This document shows positions 11,154 through 21,900 of a DNA stretch of 64,000 bases, piece after piece. Position 1 is the first letter of the stretch; each line of letters starts with the position of its first letter. The notes beneath the pieces are model-generated. The model was not told the DNA's origin. It saw only the letters and a list, made by a program, of their open reading frames with translations, and made no database searches. Location: the NCBI RefSeq assembly GCF_030345075.1, contig NZ_CP128361.1, forward strand, positions 6,076,001 through 6,140,000, given 5' to 3'. The DNA comes from Solwaraspora sp. WMMA2065. Lineage in GTDB: Bacteria; Actinomycetota; Actinomycetes; Mycobacteriales; Micromonosporaceae. The position numbers and the translations under genes are program-made.

Positions 11154-12557
11154 TTGAAGCGGATAGTGATAATCGGCGGTGGCCCGGCCGGCTACGAGGC
11201 GGCGTTGGTCGCGGCACAGCTGCGGGCCGACGTCACGGTGGTCGAGGCGGACGGGGCCGGTGGCGCCTGCGTGCTGTCCGACTGCGTCCCGTCCAAGACC
11301 TTCATCGCAAGCTCAGAGGTGGTCACCGGGTACCGGGACACCGAGGAGTTCGGCATCGACTCCGATGGGCTGGAGGCGGTCACCGTCGACGCGACCGCAG
11401 TGCACGCCCGGGTGAAGCGGCTCGCGCTGGCCCAGTCGGCCGACGTGCACAGCAAACTCGTCAAAGCTGGTGTGACATTCGTCGCCGGCACCGCCCGGCT
11501 CGGTGAGGACACGCTCGGTCACACCCACCGGGTGCTCGTCAGGCCCGACTACGGTGACGCTGAGTACCCGATCGAGGCGTCGACCGTACTGGTCGCCACC
11601 GGCGCCACGCCCCGGCAGCTGCCCACCGCCGTGCCCGACGGCGAACGCATCCTGACCTGGCGGCAGGTGTACGACCTGCCGGCGCTGCCGGAGCACCTGG
11701 TGGTGGTCGGCTCCGGCGTGACCGGTGCCGAATTCGCCAGCGCGTACCTGGCGATGGGGGTGCCGGTGACCCTCGTCTCCAGCCGGGACCGGGTGATGCC
11801 GCACGAGGACGCCGACGCGGCGATGGCGATCGAGCAGGTGTTCCGGACCCGGGGCATGACGATTCTGAACAACTCGCGCGCCGACGCGGTCACCCGGGTC
11901 GGAGACGGGGTCGAGGTACGGCTCAGCGACGGCCGTACGGTGACCGCCTCGCACGCGCTGATCGCGGTCGGCTCGGTGCCGAACACGGCGGACCTGGGGC
12001 TCGCCGAGTACGGGGTGACGGTCGCGGACAGCGGGCATGTGCCGGTGGACCGGGTGTCGCGTACCAACGTGCCGGGCATCTACGCCGCCGGCGACTGCAC
12101 CGGGGTACTGCCGCTGGCCAGCGTCGCGGCGATGCAGGGCCGGATCGCGATGTGGCACGCGCTGGGCGAGGCGGTGGTGCCGCTGCGGCTGCGTACCGTC
12201 GCGGCGAACGTCTTCACCGATCCGGAGTTGGCCACCGTCGGAGTGTCCCAGGATGAGGTGGACGACGGGCGGGTGCAGGCCCGGCAGGTGATGCTGCCGC
12301 TGGCCGGCAACGCCCGGGCGAAGATGGCCGACCTGCGGGACGGCTTTGTCAAGCTGTTCTGCCGCCCGGCCAGCGGGCAGATCATCGGCGGGGTGGTGGT
12401 GGCCCCCAAGGCCAGCGAGCTGATCATGCCGATCACCGTCGCGGTGGAGAACCATATGACGGTGAGCCAGTTGGCGCACACAATCACAATTTATCCTTCG
12501 TTGTCCGGATCAGTCGCCGAAGCCGCACGTCAGCTCATGTGGCATGACGAAGAGTGA
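11154..12557 (+). CDS. lpdA: LpdA-type NAD(P)H dehydrogenase (flavoprotein disulfide reductase family)
   Basis: A 467-residue FAD/NAD(P) protein of the pyridine-nucleotide disulfide reductase family. The FAD motif GGGPAGYEAA starts at residue 8. The redox-helix motif GGACVLSDCVPSK carries two cysteines (39 and 44). A second dinucleotide motif, VVGSGVTGAEFAS, and the C-terminal FAD contact IYAAGDC are present. The C-terminal HPTLSE active-site motif of true lipoamide dehydrogenases is replaced by IYPSLSGS, as in the mycobacterial LpdA group, which reduces quinones rather than lipoamide. The start is TTG 11154 with GGGGAGAG just upstream. Gene neighbours match the mycobacterial lpdA region. Confidence 0.85.
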   Translation: MKRIVIIGGGPAGYEAALVAAQLRADVTVVEADGAGGACVLSDCVPSKTFIASSEVVTGYRDTEEFGIDSDGLEAVTVDATAVHARVKRLALAQSADVHSKLVKAGVTFVAGTARLGEDTLGHTHRVLVRPDYGDAEYPIEASTVLVATGATPRQLPTAVPDGERILTWRQVYDLPALPEHLVVVGSGVTGAEFASAYLAMGVPVTLVSSRDRVMPHEDADAAMAIEQVFRTRGMTILNNSRADAVTRVGDGVEVRLSDGRTVTASHALIAVGSVPNTADLGLAEYGVTVADSGHVPVDRVSRTNVPGIYAAGDCTGVLPLASVAAMQGRIAMWHALGEAVVPLRLRTVAANVFTDPELATVGVSQDEVDDGRVQARQVMLPLAGNARAKMADLRDGFVKLFCRPASGQIIGGVVVAPKASELIMPITVAVENHMTVSQLAHTITIYPSLSGSVAEAARQLMWHDEE

Positions 12558-12891
12558 TTGACTAGGAACTTTCGGGGGCGGCGCGGATCGGCCAGGAAGG
12601 CGTACGGTTGACACGGCAACATCTGCTACCCCCGGATCCCCCGTTCCCGGTGGTCGCGGACGACGCCCGGGCTGCCGGCAGGTCCCGTGCCGGCAGCCCG
12701 CCTCCGCCTCGCGGTGCTGGTCGAACTGGCGAGGGCGAGCCCGCGTCGCGTGGCGATACGCCGGGGGGGCCGATGTGCAGGCCGACCCCTGCCGAGCAGC
12801 ATAGCCGTGGTGGCCGGTCCGGCGTACCGTCGCGATGAGGGCGCTGGCCGGTGCAGTGGCCAGCCGTCAACATCCGTGTGGGAGGGACTCT
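12558..12891 (+). other. Intergenic region, no convincing gene
   Basis: 334 bases between lpdA and the XRE regulator. A TTGACA (12608-12613) could be a -35 but no matching -10 is clear. Short open frames on both strands (e.g. 12608-12838) are Pro/Arg/Gly-rich and look like composition artefacts. GGAGGG at 12881-12886 is the ribosome site of the next gene. Confidence 0.4.
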
Positions 12892-14022
12892 GTGCGCGTC
12901 GTCGACCCGCGTCTACCCGCGACACTGCGGGCGCTACGGGAGCAGGCAGGCCTGTCACTACGTGACCTCGCCCGGATCGTCTACTCCAGCCGGTCACATT
13001 TGCACGACATCGAGCAGAGCCGCCGAAAGCCACCGCCCGAGCTGCTTGCGCGTCTCGACGACGCGCTCAAGGCCGGAGGGCGGCTCACCGCGATGATCCA
13101 CACACCGGCCACGGTGCTCGACGGCGACCAGGTCGCCCGGCTGCACCACGCGAGCCGCACCAACCAGATCAGCGCAGGCGGAACTGCGGCACTCGCCGAT
13201 CTGCTCGCGGCCCAGCGGCGACTGGACGACGCGGTCGGCTCGGGCTCGGTGCTCCCGGCGGCCGCGATGCAGCTCGACGTCATCACGGGCCTCGTCCGCG
13301 ACGCCGCCGACGCGAACCGGCGCGCCCTGGTCGACGTCGCGGGGCAGTGGGCGCAGTTCGTTGGCTGGTTGTACGCAGCAGTGGGCGACGCCGCCGGAGC
13401 TGAGCGGACGTGGGCTGCCGGGCTCGCGTGGACCGCCGAGACCGGAGACACCGACCTCGCCGCCACGATCCTGAGCTTCCGTGGCTACGCCGCCGAGCAT
13501 CAGGGCCAGGTTGGCGCGATGATCTCGCTGTCGCAGGCCGCGCAGCGCCAGCCGGGTGTCCACCCTGGCCAGCTGGCGTACAGTGCCGGTCAGGAGGCGC
13601 GCGGTATGGCCTCCTGCGGGCATCGGCCCAGCGCAGTGCTCGGCGTCCTGGACCGGTCCGCCGAGCACGCTACCCGGCAGTTCGAGCGTCCGGTGCCGCC
13701 CTGGAACTACTTTCATACCGGCGCGTTCTTCCTGGTACAGAAGGGCGTCGTCCTCCTGCACCTCGCCGACGCCGGCCATCCGGGCTACGCCGAGAAGGCC
13801 GTCGAACTGCTTGCCACCGGCCTCGCGCCGGACCGGCGGCGGCCCGGTTGGTCCGGCGCACACCTGTGTGACCTCGGCGATGCCCACGCACACATCGGCG
13901 ACCGTCGAGCGGCGGAGCAGGCGTACACCGAGGCTGCCTCGGTAGCGGCCACCACAGGGGACGACCGCCTCGCCGCCAGGGCGTCCGCAGGTGTCCGCGC
14001 TCTGTCCGCACCGTCCGCGTAA
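12892..14022 (+). CDS. XRE-family regulator with TPR-like C-terminal domain
   Basis: A 376-residue regulator. The N-terminal helix-turn-helix (about 10-65; LREQAGLSLRDLARIVYSSR then HLHDIEQSRRKPP) is of the Cro/C1 type. The remaining ~300 residues are helical repeats of TPR character (AGAERTWAAGLAWTAETGD, GDRRAAEQAYTEAASVA), as in the large Streptomyces/Micromonospora family of putative signal-responsive regulators. GGAGGG five bases upstream fixes the GTG at 12892 over the longer frame from 12835. No small partner gene of the kind that often accompanies these regulators is clearly intact nearby. Target genes unknown. Confidence 0.85.
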   Translation: MRVVDPRLPATLRALREQAGLSLRDLARIVYSSRSHLHDIEQSRRKPPPELLARLDDALKAGGRLTAMIHTPATVLDGDQVARLHHASRTNQISAGGTAALADLLAAQRRLDDAVGSGSVLPAAAMQLDVITGLVRDAADANRRALVDVAGQWAQFVGWLYAAVGDAAGAERTWAAGLAWTAETGDTDLAATILSFRGYAAEHQGQVGAMISLSQAAQRQPGVHPGQLAYSAGQEARGMASCGHRPSAVLGVLDRSAEHATRQFERPVPPWNYFHTGAFFLVQKGVVLLHLADAGHPGYAEKAVELLATGLAPDRRRPGWSGAHLCDLGDAHAHIGDRRAAEQAYTEAASVAATTGDDRLAARASAGVRALSAPSA

Positions 14023-14476
14023 CGGTGCGATCGGTAGACCGCCACGCGTCGTGGCCGGCACTCTACGTGCGGGTCGTGTAGCTGCGCTGGAGCGCCGCAG
14101 GGCGTGCGGCCCGTACGGCCCGGTCCTGCTCGGTACCCCGCGAATGCCCTCGCGTGGGATCCGCGGGGCCGGGCCCCAGATCGGCGGCGGTCTGGCCGGG
14201 TTCCCCCGTGCCCACCGGGCCGACCGGCGGGGCGGCAACGGCGGCCGGTACTACCTGTCGTGACCGGCGGGGTGGGGCGGTGACCGCGATGGACGACGGG
14301 CCGGTCACCGACCGGGACCTCGACGAAGCGGCGGCCGGCGCGGTGCAAGCGCATGACGCTGGCCGCCGCCGAGTACCGCCGCATCCGACGGTCGATCTGA
14401 GCCGCAGCGCACGATCTGATCGACTGCGACGGGGCTGCCGGACCTTTCGGTGCCGCCAGACCCATGGTGTTTTTAT
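14023..14476 (+). other. Intergenic region, possibly gene remnants
   Basis: 450 GC-rich bases without a convincing gene. Two short plus-strand frames are worth noting: 14143-14263 (ends in GGRYYLS) and one from ATG 14289 (MDDGPVTDRDLDEAAAG), close to a stretch in another frame reading MTLAAAEYRRIRRSI then a stop. They may be decayed small genes or chance. Confidence 0.3.
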
Positions 14477-14520
14477 GCCTGATGCCACAGGTGCATCAAG
14501 ATGCACCTGTGGCATCAGGC
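14477..14520. repeat. Perfect 44-bp palindrome (21-bp arms)
   Basis: Left arm 14477-14497, spacer AA, right arm 14500-14520, with no mismatch. The inner half reads GATGCCACAGGTGCATC and its complement. A TTTTTAT run lies on the left and no T run on the right, so it is not a standard terminator for either strand. It is 105 bases upstream of the toxin-antitoxin pair. Confidence 0.9.
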
Positions 14521-14613
14521 TCGGTCGGACAACTCGACCCAGCGAGGTGACGCTGCGTAGTTCGTCGCCCCCTGGAGAGGTCGGAAACTGTACAGAATTC
14601 GCGCCAGTTCTGC

Positions 14614-14619
14614 TAGGCT
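14614..14619 (+). promoter_or_regulatory. Candidate -10 for leaderless toxin-antitoxin transcript
   Basis: TAGGCT, then six bases, then the antitoxin ATG at 14626, with no ribosome site. CTGTACAG, an 8-bp palindrome at about 14588-14595, is placed near the -35 and could be part of an autoregulatory operator. Confidence 0.45.
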
Positions 14620-14625
14620 GACGAC

Positions 14626-14916
14626 ATGGCGATCATGCCGTTCACTGATGCCCGCAACAGGCTGTCGGAGCTGATCGAGGAAGTCGAACGTACCCACGAG
14701 CGCATCGAGATTACGCGCCATGGACGCCCGGTCGCGGTTCTCATCTCTCCGGACGATCTCGCCGCGCTGGAGGAGACTCTGGACGTACTTTCCAGCCCGG
14801 AGGCCATGCGCCAGCTCGCCGAGTCCCGGGCGGCCATCGCGGCCGGTGACGTACTGGATGCCAGCCAGGTGGCCGCGCTGATGGCCAGCCGGGCTCCGTC
14901 ATCTCGTGACCAGTGA
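14626..14916 (+). CDS. Phd/YefM-type antitoxin
   Basis: A 96-residue antitoxin. The N-terminal half (FTDARNRLSELIEEVERTHE, RIEITRHGRPVAVLISPDDL) is the Phd/YefM DNA-binding fold that dimerises and represses its own promoter. The C-terminal helical part (ALEETLDVLSSPEAMRQLAE) would wrap and neutralise the toxin. The stop overlaps the toxin start by four bases (GTGA), which couples translation of the pair. Confidence 0.88.
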   Translation: MAIMPFTDARNRLSELIEEVERTHERIEITRHGRPVAVLISPDDLAALEETLDVLSSPEAMRQLAESRAAIAAGDVLDASQVAALMASRAPSSRDQ

Positions 14917-15206
14917 GTCAGCCCTCGGACCAGCGGCCCTATCAGATCCGTATCGCCGGACCGGCGGCCCGTGCCCTTGCCGGGCGGCTGCCGGAGAAGG
15001 TCGCGACAGCCGTCTACGAGTTCGTCACCACTGTGTTGATCAACAACCCACACCGGCTCGGTGAACCGCTGATGCTCCCGCCCTACGAAGGGACCTGGTC
15101 GGCCCGACGCGGCGCCTACCGGGTCCTCTACGAGATCGATGATGAGCGGTACGTGGTCACGGTCACCGCCGTCGAGCATCGTGGCGATGCCTACCGGTCG
15201 CGCTGA
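14913..15206 (+). CDS. RelE/ParE-family toxin
   Basis: A 97-residue RelE-fold protein (YQIRIAGPAARALAGRLPEK, LMLPPYEGTWSARRGAYRVL, YEIDDERYVVTVTAVEHRGD). The conserved basic strand with GAYRVLY and the C-terminal HRGDAYR are typical of ribosome-dependent mRNA interferases of the RelE group. GTG start overlapping the antitoxin stop. A hairpin follows the stop at 15230. Action on translation is by family analogy. Confidence 0.88.
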   Translation: MSQPSDQRPYQIRIAGPAARALAGRLPEKVATAVYEFVTTVLINNPHRLGEPLMLPPYEGTWSARRGAYRVLYEIDDERYVVTVTAVEHRGDAYRSR

Positions 15207-15229
15207 CCGGCGCGACGGACACGTCCGGT

Positions 15230-15258
15230 CGCGTTACTCGTACGCAACGAGCAACGCG
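15230..15258 (+). terminator. Hairpin after the toxin-antitoxin operon
   Basis: Arms CGCGTTACTCGT (15230-15241) and ACGAGCAACGCG (15247-15258), with 11 of 12 positions paired and a five-base loop, 24 bases after the toxin stop. No T tract. Confidence 0.55.
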
Positions 15259-15379
15259 TACCGTGCGGGAACCGTGAAGATGCAGGCGGCCGCGCTCCGT
15301 GGTGTGATGCAGGCAGGTGTGATAACCATCGGGGACAGGGAGCAGACCGCAGTCGTCGGATGAAGGGCGGGGCTGGCCG

Positions 15380-16691
15380 ATGGCCGATCTGTTCGAGGAC
15401 TACCACCTCGGCCCCGGCTGGGACGAGATGTTCGGCGAGCCGGGCATGCCGCGACAGACCTACGAGGCCCTGCACGCCACTCTGCAGCCCCCGTCCAGCG
15501 CCGAGCTGGAGGTACGCGCCGACGTCCTCGCCCGGGCCTTTCTCGACCAGGGCATCACCTTCGCGCTCAGCGGGTACGCGCGTTGGAGGCGTTCCTCGCC
15601 GACATCCACGGTCCGGCCCGGGTGCTTGCCGACGGCGTGGTACCCCGCCGGCTGGTGGTGACCAGCGCCCACTTCCACCGCGAGGCGGCCGGCATCATGC
15701 CGCACAACGGGGTGCGCATCCATGTCGCCGGAGTCGACCTGATCCGCGACGAGCAGGGCACCTTCCGGGTCTTGGAGGACAACGTACGGGTGCCGTCCGG
15801 GGTCAGTTACGTGATGGAGAACCGGCGGGCGATGGCCCACGTACTGCCGGAGGTCTTCGCCTCGACCCGGATCCAGCCGGTGGAGTCCTATCCGGCGCAA
15901 CTGCTGCGGGCGCTGCGGGCCGCCGCGCCGGCGGGCGTCGTCGACCCGACGGTGGTGGTGCTCACCCCCGGGGTGCACAACTCGGCCTACTTCGAGCACG
16001 CGCTGCTGGCCCGGGAGATGGGCGTCGAGCTGGTCGAAGGGCGCGACCTGGTCTGCGTCGGCAACGAGGTGGCGATGCGCACCACCGGCGGTAAGCAGCG
16101 GGTCGATGTGATCTACCGGCGGATCGACGACGACTTCCTCGACCCGGTGCACTTCCGGGCCGACTCGGTGCTCGGCGTCGCCGGGCTGCTCAACGCGGCC
16201 CGTGCCGGCCGGGTCACCATCGCCAACGCGGTCGGCAACGGTGTCGCCGACGACAAGCTGCTCTACACGTACGTGCCGGAGCTGATCCGCTACTACCTGG
16301 CCGAGGAACCGATCCTGCCGAACGTCGAGACGTACCGCCTCGACGACGGCCCGGACGTGCTCGACCACGTCCTCGACCGGCTCGATCAGCTGGTGCTCAA
16401 GCCGGTCGACGGCTCCGGCGGCGCCGGCATCGTGATCGGTTCCCAGGCCAGTGACGAGCAGCTGGCTCAGGTCCGGGAGCGGATCCTGATCGACCCCCGT
16501 GGCTGGATCGCCCAGCGCGAGGTGGCCCTGTCGATGGTGCCGACGCTGATCGGCAACCGGCTGCGGGCCCGGCACGTCGACCTGCGCCCGTTCGCGGTCA
16601 ACGACGGCGACCGGGTCTGGGTACTGCCCGGCGGCCTGACCCGGGTGGCGTGGTGGTCAACTCCAGCCAGGGCGGTGGATCCAAGGACACC
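15380..16691 (+). pseudogene. Circularly permuted ATP-grasp protein, broken by two internal deletions
   Basis: The N-terminal segment 15380-15576 reads MADLFEDYHLGPGWDEMF ... FLDQGITFALSG. The family normally continues for roughly 30 residues before RVRALEAFLADIYG. Here VRALEAFLADIHGPARVLAD follows at once but in another frame (from about 15577). The main part is intact (RVLEDNVRVPSGVSYVMEN, PNVETYRLDD, LVLKPVDGSGGAG) up to VLPGGLTRVA near 16650. The expected link of about six residues to LVVNSSQGGGSKDT is missing and the frame shifts again, consistent with a loss of about 16 bases. Family members (DUF404/407 type) are found with alpha-E and transglutaminase proteins. No functional protein can be made. 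A sequencing or assembly fault is the alternative. Confidence 0.8.
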
Positions 16692-16940
16692 TCACGCACC
16701 CTCGACGTACACCTGCACCGGATCATCTCTGATCCGTGGGTGGCCGAGGAGACCGCCTGCCGGTCGCTGCTCGGCGTGATGGGCGTCGACGTCGACGACC
16801 AGCCGGTGTCATCGGCGCGGCTCGTCGGGCTGCTCGGCCTCGACGGACGCAGCGCCAGTTCGGTCGTCGGGTCACTGGCCGCCGCCCGGGAGAACGCCCG
16901 TGGCGCCCGGGAGACGATCTCGTCGGAGATGTGGGAGTGC
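16683..16940 (+). pseudogene. Alpha-E domain protein remnant (DUF403), truncated at both ends
   Basis: In the frame of the ATP-grasp tail, GGGSKDT runs directly into SRTLDVHLHRIISDPWVAEE, LLGVMGV and ARENARGARETISSEMWEC. That is the alpha-E family from roughly its EDTARLLDVH helix to the SSEMWE motif. The ATP-grasp C terminus, any intergenic sequence and the alpha-E start are gone. Both parents carry an encoded Asp-Thr (GACACC) at the join, so loss between short direct repeats is likely. After MWEC (16940) the frame passes into unrelated sequence, so about the last two-thirds of the usual ~310 residues are missing. Confidence 0.78.
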
Positions 16941-17182
16941 TCTCCACGGTGGAGACCCTGCCGCCGGGGGACCTGCTCGACGGGCAGAGCCACGCCTGGG
17001 TGGAGTGGTGGGCCGGCCGGTGGACGGCGTTCGACCCGACCAACGGGATCCCGGTCGGCGAACGGCACGTGGCGGTCGGCCGGGGCCGGGAGTACGGCGA
17101 CGTGCCACCACTCAAAGGGGTGTACGCCGGCCCGGCGAACACCGGCCAGGGCGTCGAGGTGGCGATCACCCGGCTGCGCTGA
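16931..17182 (+). pseudogene. Transglutaminase-like protein, C-terminal remnant
   Basis: From about 16937 a third frame encodes VLSTVETLPPGDLLDGQSHA, WVEWWAGRWTAFDPTNG and VPPLKGVYAGPANTGQGVEV, ending at a TGA in 17180-17182. This is the last ~80 residues of a bacterial transglutaminase-like cysteine protease, with the catalytic His (SHAW) and Asp (FDPTN) but without the cysteine domain. Such proteins are regularly encoded after ATP-grasp and alpha-E genes. The remnant is therefore the third gene of the collapsed cassette. Confidence 0.8.
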
Positions 17183-17235
17183 ACCGCGACCTCGCGCACC
17201 GACCGACTGGACTTCGCGCACCGACCGGGCTTCGC

Positions 17236-18913
<1,678 letters not shown>

Positions 18914-21900
18914 ATGTCTGCGAGTCGTGCTGTTCACCGTCGGCGTCGCTTGAGGACAGCGGGGACGTTCGTTCGGTGGCGGCGGTGGGCCGGTGGGGTC
19001 GCTGTGGTGGTCGCGGCGCTGGTGGGGTTGTCGTCGTCGGTGCCGCCGGGTGCGGTGCCGGCGGACGGTGAGTTCCCGGTGGGGTGGTTGTCGTCGTGGT
19101 TCACCGGTCGGTCGGGGTGGTTGCCGTGGGGTGGGCCGGCGGTGGAGTTGCCGGCGGCGCGGGTCGGTGACGGTGCGGGTGCGGGTGGGTACGTGGGGTC
19201 GGCGGCGACGCGGGCGTCGGGTGGGGCGGGTTCGGCGCAGCGGTTGGTGAACGGTCTGTCGGGGTACGCCGGGGAGCCGGTGGTGGGCGAGTCGGTGACG
19301 CCGGTGACGGTGGGCCGGTTCGATCCGCAGACGAGTGTGCGGGACGCGGTGGCGTCGGGGCCGAATGCCGATGTGTACGCCAACACGGATGGTTCGACGA
19401 CGGCGGAGTTGAGTACGGGGCAGGTCAACTACGAGGCGGCGGATGGTTCGTGGCGGCCGGTGGACTCGACGTTGGTGCGTCGGGGTGACCGGTGGGTGGT
19501 GCGGGAGAACTCGCTGGGGGTGTCGCTGGCGGGCGCTGCTGCCGGTGAGTCGTTGGTGGAGTTGTCGCTGCCCGATGATGGGTCGGTGGGCTGGGGTCTG
19601 GCTGGTGCGGCGGCGGTGGTGCCGGCGGTCGACGGCAGGACGGCCACGTACCCGGAGGTGTTCGCGGACACCGACCTGGAGGTGGTGGCGCGGCCGGACG
19701 GGGTGCAGCAGGGGCTGGTGCTGGCGTCGCGCGAGGCCGGGTCGGAGTGGGTGTTTCCGCTGACGCTGGACGGGGTGTCGGTCCGGGCCGGTGAGGGTGG
19801 GTCGGTCGAAGTGGTCGACGGCGCCGGTTCGGTGGTGGGGTCGATCCCGCCAGCGGTCATGCAGGATTCGTCGGTCGACCCGGAGACGGGGTTGCCGGCG
19901 CGGTCGGCGGCGGTCGCGATGGAGCTGATCGAGGTCGACGGTGCCCCGGCTCTGAAGCTGGTGGCCGACCGGGAGTGGTTGACGGATCCGGCGCGGGTGT
20001 TCCCGGCGCGGGCGGACGTGGGCGCGCTGATCTCGACGAGTGGGGACGTGTTCGTCGACACCGATCCGGACACCGGCCCGGCCGTGCAGAACGGTGACCG
20101 TCTCGCGATCGGCAACCGGGACGGCGTCCTGTCCCGGACGTTTCTCAAGTTCACCATCCCAGCGGAGTTTGCGAAGGCGGGCTGGTTCATCTCCTCGGCG
20201 AACCTGCGGCTGTACCTGAACTACCGGGCGAGGTGTGACGTCCAGCGGGTCAAGGTCGGGCTGGTCGAGGAGGAGTGGACGGTCGGGGATCTGCGGACCG
20301 CCGCCCATCCGGGCCCGAAGATCGATCTGGGACCGAACCACTACAGGTACTACACCGACAACGGGCGGGCGTGTGAGAACCCGAACGCGAATCCGTCCGT
20401 CGGCCAGTGGGTCGAGGTCGATGTCCGGGACCTGATCTCGGGCTGGGCGATCGGTCAGCCGAATCTTGGTCTGGCGCTGTTGGACGAGGAGGACTTGTCT
20501 GCGGCGGCGGCGGCCCTGTTCGCCTCGGCGAACTATGCCGGCGGTGACTACGCGCCGCGGTTGCAGCTGACCTTGTCGAACAATCTGCCGCCGCAGGTGG
20601 ACCAGCGGGCACCGGCCCACGGTGCGGTGGTGTCGACGTTGACACCCCGGTTGTATGTGCGGGGTCGCGATTTCGACGAGTCCGGCACCGTGCGCTACAA
20701 GGTCTGGATCTACGACAACGCCGGGACCCTCATCCACGTCAACGAGGGCACCAAGTCGTACTACGACGTCCCGGTCGGGTTGTTGGAGACGAACAAGCAG
20801 TACTCGTGGGCGGTGCAGCCGTTCGACGGGGCTGTCTACGGCGCGCGCTATCCGAAGTACGTGTTCTACACGAGGATGCCGCAGCCGGCGTTGGGGTCGC
20901 GGTTGGTGCAGAACCCGGGGGTGGGCTATCACCCGGAGATCGGCAACTACACGTCGGCGGTGACGGACGCGCGGGTGACGGGGGTGGGGCCGGCGCTGGA
21001 GATCACCCGGTCGTACAACACTCTGGACACCCGGCGGTCGGGGGCGTTCGGGCAGGGCTGGTCGAGTCTGTTGGACGCGCGGGTGACCGAGCGGACCAAC
21101 TCGGCGGGTGCGGTGCTGGGTGTGGTGGTGCGGTATCCGGACGGGTCGGAGGCGGTGTTCGGGCCGGGGTCGGACGGGTCGTTCGTGGCGCCGCCGGGGC
21201 GGTACGAGGTGTTGACCGCGGTGAAGTCCGGTTCGTCGGTGACCGGGTACCGGTTGACCGTCAAGCACGGGACGACGTACGTGTTCTTGCGCGCGGCCGG
21301 GGGTGGCGCGTTCAAGGTCACGTCGGTGACGGACGCCAACGACCAGACCTTGACGTTGACGTACAACGGCAGTGGGCTGGTGTCGAAGTTGACCAGCGCG
21401 TCGGGGCGGTCGTTGACGCTGACCTGGGCGGGCACCACCAGCCCGTCGGTCGGGTCGCATGTGACGAAGGTGACGACGGACGCGCCGACCGCCGGTGGCG
21501 GTGGGTACGTGTGGCAGTACACGTACGGCAGCTATGACCGCCTGACGAAGGTGTGTCCGCCGACGGCGTCGTGTACCACGTACACCTGGGATAACAGCGC
21601 CAACCAGGGGGCGAACGCGGTGCTGAATCATGCGCCGTCGTCGTTCTGGCGGTTGAACGAACCTTCCGGATCGACCCTGGCGGCCAGCAGCGTGCTGGAC
21701 AACGGCGGCACCGACGTGGCGTTCTACGAGGGTACGACGCCGGGCCCGACACCGGGGGTGTGGCCGGGATCGACGTCGACGTCGACCGCCTTCAACGGCA
21801 CGTCGTCGCGGGTGCGGCTGCCCAGCGGGCTGGTCAACGACAGCGCGTACCAGTCGGTCAGTCTGTGGTTCCGGACGGGGACGGCGTCCCGGGCGGGGGT

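Noticed and set aside
12608-12838. Possible 76-residue gene before the XRE regulator
   Set aside because: Pro/Arg/Gly-rich, TTG start without ribosome site, no similarity recognised.
14477-14520. Palindrome as a simple terminator for the XRE gene
   Set aside because: It is 455 bases from the XRE stop and has no T run downstream on either strand.
17183-17235. Direct repeats of CGCACCGACCG between the transglutaminase remnant and guaB1
   Set aside because: Short and imperfect, in very GC-rich DNA; no attachment-site features.
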